From Dastarcus helophoroides (taxonomy: Eukaryota; Arthropoda; Insecta; Coleoptera; Bothrideridae): a DNA stretch of 64,000 bases. Below, piece after piece: positions 56,367-64,000 of this stretch. The notes beneath the pieces are model-generated. The model saw nothing but the letters and a program-made list of their open reading frames with translations. It was not told where the DNA came from and did no database searches. Position 1 is the first letter of the stretch. The number at the start of each line of letters is the position of its first letter. A program made the translations under genes and the position numbers. The stretch is from assembly GCA_028583605.1 (NCBI GenBank), contig CM053326.1, positions 33,636,931-33,700,930 of the forward strand, given 5' to 3'.

Positions 56367-58601
56367 TCAAACTGGACACAGTTCAGGGAGTATCTGGCAG
56401 CAAACCTGGAAGAGCCTGGAGAGATCAATACAAACGATGACATCAACACAGCGGTGGAAAGACTGGAAATCACCATAACAGATTCAATTCTGACTGCGAG
56501 CAAAACTTTCCGGCGTATAGAAGGAAGGGAACCACTGCCAAATCACTTGGTGGAGCTGATTAGAAGGAAAAATCGTGCCAGGAAGAGAGCAAGACGGACC
56601 AATCTGCAAGCAGATAAGGCGGAAGTCAACAGGCTCATCCACGAGCTCAGGTTTGAACTCAGAGACCACAAAATTTCAAAGTTTCAGGAACACCTAAGAA
56701 GTTGCAACCTCGAAACTTCATCAGATCACTGGCGCACAGCCAAAGCTCTAAGAGGAGTTAGGAAACCTATCCCTCCGATACACGGACCTCAAGGAATGGC
56801 TTACTCAGATCAGGAAAAGGCCGCAGCTTTTGCTGAGACCTTTGAACGACACTGTCAGGCCACACTTGAGGAAGTGGACTTAGACTTCGTAGACGAGGTG
56901 GAAGAAGAGGTACAATTTCTTCAGGAGGAAGTGCCAGAAGAAGACGACGTCATCCAGCCAACTAATGAGGAGGAAATCCAAAGCTTTCTGCGCAAGCTAA
57001 ATGTCAAAAAGTCTCCAGGTCCAGACGGAATTCCAAACCAAGCTTTGAAGTCTCTTCCGGACCAAGCTGTCAAATACTTTGAAGCAATAGTCAATTCCAT
57101 GTTTAAATTCCGGTATTTTCCAACCAGATGGAAGACTGCAAACGTTATCTTCATTCCTAAGCCAGGTAAGGATGGGAAATTCTCCCAAAATTACAGGCCA
57201 ATCAGCCTCTTATCCAACCTGGGTAAGGTGGCGGAAAGGATTTTGAGGAAGCGTCTGCAGAATATCATCAGCGATCGCGACATCATTCCTAAGGAACAAT
57301 TTGGGTTCCAAACTATGCACTCTACCTCAGACCAACTGCTGAGAGTGGTTGAAACAATCACTCAACGCATGAACTGGAACCAGGTAGTTGGAGCTATTTT
57401 CTTCGATATCTCCAAGGCATTTGACACAGTTTGGCATCAAGGATTAGTCTTCAAGATGCACCAGTTTGGAATACCTCTAACAATGGTTCAAATGGTAAGC
57501 TCATTCCTGGACCAGCGCTCTTTCAGAGCAAAGGTGGGACAGGAACTATCAAACCAGTTTAGGTTACAGTATGGGGTGCCTCAAGGTTCTGCCTTGTCAT
57601 CTCTGCTGTATTCTCTGTTCACAGCAGACATTCCGAGAACCAATATAACAACCGACAACACCTTATTGGCAACTTACGCAGATGACACAGCTTTAGTGGC
57701 GTACTCTTTCAGCCCAGAAGTGGTCACCAGACGACTTTAGGAGGCAACAGACAGTCTACTAGATTACTTTGGCCAATGGAGAATCCAAGTCAACTCAGAC
57801 AAGACCCAAGCAGTCTTTTTCACTCGAAGAAGACTCCAACCATATGGACATGTAAATGTTCATGGGCAAAACGTCGACTGGAGACTTCAGGCAAAGTATC
57901 TAGGTATCATTCTAGACAAAAGAATAACATTCCAGGCACACAACGATTATGCACTGTCCAGAGCCAAAATGCTGAAGGGACTGCTGCAAGCGATGATTGG
58001 TAGAAATAGTAACCTGTCCATTGGACTTAAAGTGTTACTATACAAATCAATCATAAGACCAGCGATGACCTACGCATCTGTAGCTTGGTCACAAGCGACG
58101 GATTATCAGATGAAGAAACTCCAGGTGTTCCAGAACGTCTTCCTAAGACAAGCCATGGACGCTCCATGGTTTGCGAGAAACAATCAGCTCCATAGAGAAG
58201 CTAAACTACCTTTGGTAAGAGATTTTCTTAGGGAAATTAATTCCAGGGCGATGGTGAGAGCGGAAACGCATCCCAACGAACTAGTTCGACAGGCAGTGGA
58301 TTACGATCCAGACATCCCAACCAGAATTAGGAGACCAAGGATGGTCCTCTAGGCTAAGACTTTCATCGTGAAAATTTTCTGTTTTGTTTGTTCTTATGTT
58401 TCAGGCAAAACAGCTTACAACAGTGCTCCAGCACTATTGTACTGTTCCGACGGAGGGATTGGGGGCCAAGGGCCCGGCCCGAAGAAGTAGGGGTTTTTAG
58501 TCGGTACCCGTCGTTTGAGCGGAAGTCCGACACTATCTGGGTTATCTTCCCAGATGTGCGTAAAGCATTTTCCCCTACTTTAACAAAAAAAAAAAAAAAT
58601 T
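56367..58601 (+). mobile_element. 5'-truncated jockey-like LINE inserted in PLE2
   Basis: Flanked by CTCTCAG on both sides (56360-56366 and 58602-58608), with a 15-A tail at 58585-58599. It contains the RT part of ORF2 and a GC-rich 3' UTR (GGGGGCCAAGGGCCCGGCCC, AGTCCGACACTATCTGGG). The endonuclease domain and ORF1 are absent. All features fit a single target-primed insertion. Confidence 0.9.
56370..58352 (+). pseudogene. LINE reverse transcriptase, one in-frame TAG away from open
   Basis: One frame runs from NWTQFREYLAANLEEPGE to the terminal IRRPRMVL stop at 58352 and is broken only by TAG at 57738-57740. RT motifs in order: VKKSPGPDGIPNQALK, NVIFIPKPGK, NYRPISLLSNLGKVAE, FFDISKAFDTVWHQGL (motif A), YGVPQGSALSSLLYSLF and TYADDTALVAY (catalytic). 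After the TAG: WRIQVNSDKTQAVFFTRRR, KYLGIILDKRITF and the thumb and C-terminal region. The TAG could come from CAG by one transition. There is no ATG near the start because the 5' part was never copied. Jockey-clade assignment rests on motif style; the low decay indicates the youngest LINE copy in the window. Confidence 0.9.
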
Positions 58602-58825
58602 CTCTCAGAAGAGTTTCGCCTCTGGTATGGAGGATATATTGAGTTACCGTGCTCTGATGTTTTAAAATTGGCCCTCTTTTTCATTTTCCATTTTTGTATA
58701 TTTCCTTGCATTTTATTTCTTTGTTCCTGAAGGAGCCCCCTACGATGGTGGGCGAAACGTCGAACACTTTTAGCAGTTCTTTGACACGGTCCAATCCCGA
58801 AAGAAGTATATCCTGTATTGCAAAT
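58602..58825 (+). mobile_element. PLE2 second copy: 3' terminal repeat
   Basis: Continues the PLE2 copy interrupted by the LINE: AAGAGTTTCGCCTCTGGTAT, GAGTTACCGTGCTCTGATG, then the ribozyme segment and AAAGAAGTATATCCTGT. Confidence 0.85.
58723..58765 (+). ncRNA. Hammerhead ribozyme, PLE2 type, one core change
   Basis: TGTTC, CTGAAGG (last core A changed to G), A, GCCC...GGGC, GAAA, ACGT, C, GAACA. The change at an invariant core position should reduce or abolish cleavage. Confidence 0.6.
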
Positions 58826-59225
58826 TCATACAAAATTAAAAATAATTTAATTCGATCTATTGACGGTTCACTGTAGTAATTCGTATGGAACCCTAATTGT
58901 GCGAGCTCGACTCGCTCTTGGCAGAATTATTTATCGATGCTTCTCAACCATCAACTCCTCGGGCATTCGTTACATGGAACATTTGCTTGATGTGTCCTAT
59001 CTCCAGTGTGAACCTGACGTCCATGTTAGCTTAATTGCTGTTCAATTTTAGTAAACGCAAGTAAGGAAATCTTTCTTAAAATAGGGGAACAGTTTCTTCT
59101 TATCATTTCATTGTGTTCCATTTCCATATCAACTACTTCTAGACTTTTTGTTTCATCCATTTCTGTTAAATAAACCATGTTATTCAATTGCAGTTAGCGA
59201 AACTAACAATAAATCTTTTTTTTTT
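58826..59225. other. Unrecognised, moderately AT-rich
   Basis: It has ORFs of about 60 codons with no recognisable domain (for example GTLIVRARLALGRIIYRC on plus at 58860-59051). No support for a gene. Confidence 0.35.
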
Positions 59226-59492
59226 TGTGGATCGGACTGGTCCTTGATTATCTTCAAAAATTGAAATACAAATCTTATTCCCTGAAACCAAGAATGATTC
59301 AAAAACACAGCAGAGGTTGCTCTAACGCGTTTCAATAGCTAAGCTGTCATCTTCAGAGAGATACTACTACGGTATCTCTCTGAAGATGATAGCTTGGCTA
59401 TCGAAACGCGTTAGAGCAATCTTTAGTGTATTTTTTAATCTTCCTTGGTTTTAGGGGACAAGATTTGTATTTCAATTTTTAACGATAAGTCA
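59226..59492. mobile_element. PLE1 3'-end element, palindromic copy
   Basis: The left arm is minus-oriented from TGGATCGGACTGGTCCTTG; the right arm is plus-oriented and ends TTTGTATTTCAATTTTTAAC. The two ribozyme segments meet at GAGAGATACTACTACGGTAT. The minus one has stem II mismatches (GACAGC facing GCTATT); the plus one is intact. Confidence 0.87.
59373..59420 (+). ncRNA. Hammerhead ribozyme, PLE1 type
   Basis: TATCTCT, CTGAAGA (59380-59386), T, GATAGC/GCTATC, GAAA, ACGCGT, T, AGAGCAA. Core and all stems intact. Confidence 0.7.
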
Positions 59493-59818
59493 ACTGATAT
59501 TCAGTGGCGTACATGGTTTTTGTAATGGGGGTAGATTTGAAACTTTATTTTAAATCCAAATTTTAAATAAATAAATAAGTTTTAAATCTACATAATATAC
59601 TAAAGTTGTTCCATTTGGCTTTTTCACTTTGTATATTTCTTATGTTTTAAAAAAGTGTAATTTTTTTATGATGTATTATATTTTGAATAGTTCGATATGT
59701 ATCAAGTGTATTCATACATTAGGTTGAAATAGCATTTAAATTTATTTTCTGAGACATCGTTGTCTTATCATAACGTTCGACTGTCGCAATTGTTATCATT
59801 AGGTTGCCGATACCCGTT

Positions 59819-59900
59819 GACGAGGTGGCCGAGTGGTTAAGGCGTTGGACTGCTAATCCAATGGGCTCTGCCCGCGTGGGTTCGAATCCCATCTTCGTCG
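59819..59900 (+). tRNA. tRNA-Ser(GCT)
   Basis: An 82-base tRNA cloverleaf without intron. Acceptor GACGAGG pairs with CTTCGTC (one G-T) plus discriminator G. A box TGGCCGAGTGG. The anticodon arm TTGGA-CTGCTAA-TCCAA gives anticodon GCT, reading AGC/AGT serine codons. It has the long variable arm typical of class II tRNAs (GGGCTCTGCCC) and B box GGTTCGAATCC. TTTT follows about 10 bases downstream as an RNA polymerase III terminator. Confidence 0.97.
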
Positions 59901-60214
59901 AACGAAAATGTTTTGTCCTGTGAAGGACAATTAATTGAATAACCATGACTCTTCACATCCGCGTACGAAATCTGATATAATCATGGATAAAAATTAATTG
60001 AATCCCATGAAGCAAGGTGAAATATGTGCCGAGTATATGGTTCTTGTTACAAGTTTTTTTTCTGCAGTTTTATAAAATATTGTACTTTTCATGAATCCAT
60101 GTGTCTCACAACGAACTGCATTGATGTTTTTTTCCAAAAAATAGTATTTACTTTTTAAGGCGTCATAAATGAATGATAACCATCGCAACTGTTATCATAT
60201 TATCGACATACGTT

Positions 60215-60296
60215 GACGAGGTGGCCGAGTGGTTAAGGCGTTGGACTGCTAATCCAATGGGCTCTGCCCGCGTGGGTTCGAATCCCATCCTCGTCG
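60215..60296 (+). tRNA. tRNA-Ser(GCT), second copy
   Basis: Differs from the 59819 copy by one base in the acceptor stem, which here pairs perfectly (GACGAGG/CCTCGTC). Starts 396 bases downstream of the first copy. Flanking bases (TTATCAT before; TGTTTTGTCC after) are partly shared, so a local duplication made the pair. A TTTT terminator follows. Confidence 0.97.
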
Positions 60297-60571
60297 AGCG
60301 AAGTGTTTTGTCCTTGCAAGGATAACTACTTAAATACAGATTCTGCTACATCTGTGTTAAAAAAAAAGCTAATGTATACAAATCAGATTTTGAAAATATA
60401 CCTGAAATATTTGTGAGACTTCGAGACTATAACGTATGTGCATTTATATTTTGGTTACAAATTCTTTATTTTCGTAATTTTATAAAATGTTGCTCTCTTT
60501 ACATAAATCTACATAGGTTAAAATTAATTAATGTATATTCATCAATTCTTTAATGCTATACATACATATAG

Positions 60572-60702
60572 TTTCTCTCTGAAGATGACAGCTTGGCTGA
60601 AGAAATGAGTTAGAGCAACCCTTGTAGTGTTTTTTTAATCAGGGGACAAGTTCTGTATTTCAATTTTTGTAGATAACCAAGGACCAGTCCGTTCCACCAA
60701 AA
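60572..60702 (+). mobile_element. PLE1 3'-end element with 10-bp target duplication
   Basis: Flanked by ATACATATAG (60562-60571 and 60703-60712). The insert starts TTTCTCTCTGAAGATGACAG, exactly at the 5' side of the ribozyme's stem I, and ends GTTCCACCAAAA. The ribozyme is broken: after GGCTG the GTCGAAACGCG segment has become AAGAAATGAG. A deletion also removed the TTTCTTGGTT segment. Confidence 0.92.
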
Positions 60703-60712
60703 ATACATATAG

Positions 60713-61267
60713 TAGCTTAAACGAGCTGAAATTTTGGTATTTCTCTCACAATTGAACTATTTTCTTCCTAAAATTTTAACTTTAAAATTAGAAATTCCAT
60801 TTTCTCTAGTTTTGACTTTCATCCAAAAATTTTGATATTTGTGGTAACATTTTGATTTAAAAGTTTTCCAGAAAATGTTGGAATTTAACTCGAAACCTGA
60901 GCTTTTCTCAAATAATCCGATGTTAAGCTTTTTTGACTGATCTGTTCAGAGTTTCAGATTAAAGTTGAAATATTGCATGATATTCGAAAAGCTGAATATT
61001 TTCAAAAAATGTATCCTTTCAGTTCTTACACCTTTTTCTAAAATTTATATTTCATATCCAAAATTTTGATTTTTTTTTCTAGAGATTTTGGCCATTTGTT
61101 TTAAAAAATGTTGGTTTTAATTTCGAAATGCCCGCCTTTTTTCCACGAAATCTCGAGTATAAACATAAATCTGAAAACTTATTTCTTAGTTAATTTATTT
61201 TTTTAAATCAGAAATTTCGATTACAATTTCTGAATGTCAACCTTTGTTGGTAAATTTCGCCAATATT
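60713..61267. other. AT-rich matrix
   Basis: No feature supported. Confidence 0.45.
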
Positions 61268-61336
61268 TTTTTAAAGTACAATCCAAAAGGTAACCCCAGG
61301 TGACCCTGTTGGAACAGTGCGAGTAGGATGCGGAAA
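61268..61336 (-). mobile_element. Diverged 3' tail of the jockey-like LINE
   Basis: TTTTTTTAAAGTACAATCC, AAAAGGTAAC, GTGCGAGTAGGATGCGGAAA correspond in order to the LINE tail at 30688-30780, with the T-run on the left (poly(A) on minus). Confidence 0.5.
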
Positions 61337-61820
61337 TAAATTTATTTTATAGAAGTAGGTTTTCTTGCTAAATTCCGAATATTTTCTTTAAATACACAGT
61401 TTCAATTTTAGCGTTTTTTGACGACATTAAATTTGAAATTTCGAAAAATTCTAGTGATTTTGAATTCGTTCTCGAGAATTCGAATGTAAAACTCATATTT
61501 TTTGAATCTTCAATTTCGAAATGTCGCTTTTTCTCTAACTTTCGAATATAATTAATCTTATATAGTACATAATGATTTTAATTTTCCCATGTGCCTAAGT
61601 ACATACACATCGTCCCGGCAGAAGCAGACAACAGGAATTACTTTGACCGGAATAGGTGGCAATCGGAGGAAGCATGTCTGGATTTTACACAGGATGTGGC
61701 AAAATATTGCAACTAGAGTCATTAAGGTGTCCCCGAACTGATTAGAAACTGAGGCGTGTCAGGATTAAATTGTGATGATCGACTTCTACAGGACGGATCA
61801 AATTCTTTTTCACCAAAAAT

Positions 61821-61880
61821 GACGTTGGACTTCTAATCCAATGAGGTCTGCTGACGTGGGTTTCAATCTCAACTTCGTCA
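61821..61880 (+). pseudogene. Decayed tRNA-Ser(GCT) copy
   Basis: GACGTTGGACTTCTAATCCA, ATGAGGTCTGCTGACGTGGG and TTTCAATCTCAACTTCGTC align with the anticodon arm to 3' end of the tRNA-Ser genes, but the 5' half is missing, the anticodon is changed (GCT to TCT), and the B box is altered (GGTTTCAATCT). Downstream flank (ATAATCATGGATAAA-like words, TTTTATAAAAT) resembles that of the first tRNA copy, so the whole locus was duplicated and then decayed. Confidence 0.8.
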
Positions 61881-62170
61881 AACGAAATGTTTTCTTTTCC
61901 GAAGGATGATTTTTGACATCTGCATAAAAAATGTAATGAACTAATCATGGATAAATGATTGAAGATATGGAAGCAACGTGGAATTTATGCCGAGCAGAGA
62001 CTTGTGCCGAGTCTGACCACCTATATGCTTCTTGTCACACATCTTTTATTTCTACAATTTTATAAAATAATTCTATAATTCTTGTGAAAAGTGATTTTTC
62101 TATCTTCAGCCTTAGAGCTTTGGCTTTTTTAATGTAGAGATAAGCATTTCTTGAGTAATAAAAATTACTG

Positions 62171-62252
62171 CGACGAGGATGGGATTCGAACCCACGCGGG
62201 CAGAGCCCATTGGATTAGCAGTCCAACGCCTTAACCACTCGGCCACCTCGTC
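62171..62252 (-). tRNA. tRNA-Ser(GCT), third copy, minus strand
   Basis: The minus strand has the same 82-base sequence as the 60215 copy with a perfect acceptor stem (GACGAGG/CCTCGTC). The terminator TTTTT lies downstream on minus (62158-62165 region). It is inverted relative to the other copies, and the flanks are not shared. Confidence 0.97.
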
Positions 62253-62329
62253 ATATATTACACAATTTTTTCGTATCCTTGGCGCTGTCTCCATTAAGAT
62301 TCCTAATTAATTTTATTATAAAACTAGCT

Positions 62330-63755
62330 ATGCCACCCGATCCAATTCGCTATTCACACCCATTACTTTAACTTGTTTAAATAAACCGATTTTTTAAATA
62401 TCGCTTTTTTAGAAAGGTTTGCCTTTTTAAATTTAGTATTTTAACTTAAAATTTCGACTTTTGAAATTTCGCCTCTTTTCAAATTTTCGATTTTTTTACT
62501 GTTATTCAACTTATCGAACAGTTCACCTTTTTGAAAAATTTGACTTTTTAAACATTTCAGTTTTTGTTAATTTCAAATCTCTGAAATTTCAGCTTCTCTG
62601 CAAAAATCAAAATTTCGGGTTTTTTTAATGAATTTTTCTATAATTCAGATTTTATTTCCACATTTTGAATTTTTTATCAAAATTTTGATTTTTTCAAAAC
62701 TTTCGCTTAAACATTTTTTTTCATACAATTTTGAACTATGCAAAATATCAACTCTTTTCAAAATTTTACTTTTTTGAATATTTCGACTTTTGTTAAAATC
62801 TTTCTCTTTCAAAAATTGTAGATTATTTGGAAAACTTGTCACCGAAGATTTTTTAAAATGTACATTTTTTTGAAAAATTGTGTTTTATCAAAATTTCGAC
62901 TTCTTGTCAAAATTTGGGGTTTTAAGACTTTCGACTTTTTTTAATCTCTCTCTTTAAGAAAAAAGTTGTTTTTTTAATTTTGGATTTTAAAAATGTAGAT
63001 ATTATTTTCGAAAATTTTGTCACTTTCATTTTCTGACATTTTTTCCAAATTTCCACTTCATTTTTTAATAGTTTAACTTTTTTAACGCTTTTTAGAAAAT
63101 TTCTTCATTGTATCAAATTTCTTGAACTTTTTGAAAAGGTCGACCTTTAATAGTATCTTTTCAAAAGTTTGATTTTTTTAATCTTAATTTTCTAAGAAAA
63201 TTTTGAAATTTTTCGAAATTTCGTCATTTTTCAAAATCTTGATTTTTAAAAATTTCCACTTCCCTTAAAATTTCGCCCTTATCTGAAAATATAGATTTTT
63301 TTTAATCGACGTTTGTTGAAATTTTGGATTATTTTGCAAAAATTTCGTTGCATTTTAAAGTTTTGGTTTTATTTCCAAAATTTGAACTTTTTTGAAATGT
63401 CGATGTTCTTCAACATTTTGGCCTTTTTGGAAACCATACCTTTTTTTGAACACTTGGAAATTTTTTAAAATTGATTTTCTTTTTGGATTTGCAACTTTTT
63501 AACTTTTTTCTGAAAGTTTTAATCAACAAAAATTTTAATTTTTGATAATTTTGACCTTTTTTCGGAATTTAGGCATCCCAAAACTTTTTTAACATTAAAC
63601 TTTTTTTTCGAAAATTTGGCCATTTTTTAAATATTGGTTTTTTTTGTAATCCTGAACTTTTTTTGGAAGTTTTAACTTTTTATGAAAGCTTCTGACATTT
63701 TTCAAAATTTTGACTTCTTTGGAAATTTTGACTGTTTGGAGAATTTCCACTTTCA
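62330..63755. repeat. T-rich block, paralog of 46440-49530 without the PLE1
   Basis: Aligns in order with 46440-46720 and then 48600-49530; see those entries. No PLE1 sequence is present between the two parts. The sequence is T-rich on plus until about 63755. Confidence 0.7.
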
Positions 63756-64000
63756 TTTAAAAACAACCATGCAATTTAAAAATATCTAAATTTTTAAAAA
63801 ACAAAAAACCGGAAAAATTTTCAACATTTTGAAATATAGATGAATTTCTAAAAAATGTCGCAATTTTTAAGAAAGCCAAATTTTCCAAAAAAGTTAAAAT
63901 TTGAAAAAGAAAAGAAATTTTAAAGAAAAATTTTGAAAAATGTCAAATTTTTATAAAAAATTAAAATTTTCAAAAAAAAATCAGTCGAAATTATGAAGAA
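63756..64000. other. A-rich matrix at the window edge
   Basis: Polarity switches abruptly from T-rich to A-rich on the plus strand at about 63756. No gene. Confidence 0.45.

Noticed and set aside
59506..59545. CAGTGGCGTACATGG as the end of a hAT-type element
   Set aside because: No matching inverted end or 8-bp duplication found nearby.

Overview
This is an AT-rich, gene-poor stretch of animal nuclear DNA, most likely from an arthropod and probably an insect. The evidence is a spliced lysine-rich gene, eukaryotic tRNA-Ser genes, mariner-type transposase remnants, jockey-like non-LTR retrotransposons and Penelope-like elements (PLEs) with GIY-YIG endonucleases. Nothing bacterial is present. 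A narrower placement would be a guess.

Layout. One host protein gene is visible on the minus strand at about 3.9-6.7 kb. It encodes a basic, probably nuclear protein with an internal 7-residue tandem repeat and is interrupted by one apparent frameshift. Three intact tRNA-Ser(GCT) genes and one decayed copy lie at 59.8-62.3 kb. Almost everything else is repetitive. A matrix of T-rich or A-rich DNA is built from endless variants of 'AAATTTCGACTTTT'. Inserted into it are: (i) about 14 copies of the 3' end of one PLE family (PLE1), whose parent copy with RT and GIY-YIG is at 46.7-48.6 kb; (ii) a second PLE family (PLE2) at 29.3-29.7, 53.6-56.1 and 56.1-58.8 kb; (iii) three non-LTR retrotransposon families, one with a 632-codon frame closed by a single TAG (56.4-58.6 kb); (iv) mariner remnants; (v) a 3.2-kb non-autonomous hAT-like element with a perfect 8-bp target duplication; (vi) fold-back elements, including one with arms of about 1.2-1.3 kb; (vii) a 123-copy, apparently perfect 20-bp satellite at 41.7-44.2 kb.

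The most interesting theme is self-cleaving RNA. Three unrelated repeat families each carry a hammerhead-ribozyme-like core (CUGANGA, stem II, GAAA) followed by a very short self-complementary stem III: ACGCGU in PLE1, ACGU in PLE2, ACUAGU in a dimeric 362-bp unit at 37.2-38.0 kb. That last family has no ORF, is arranged as a direct repeat, has the best hammerhead fold of the three, and has a third copy (45.1 kb) flanked by a 14-bp target duplication with a 5' inversion. It looks like a metazoan retrozyme or the terminal repeats of a third PLE.

Nesting gives a relative history. PLE1 tails inserted into a LINE, a long inverted repeat and a SINE-like element; a jockey-like LINE inserted into PLE2; PLE1 inserted into one of two paralogous T-rich blocks.
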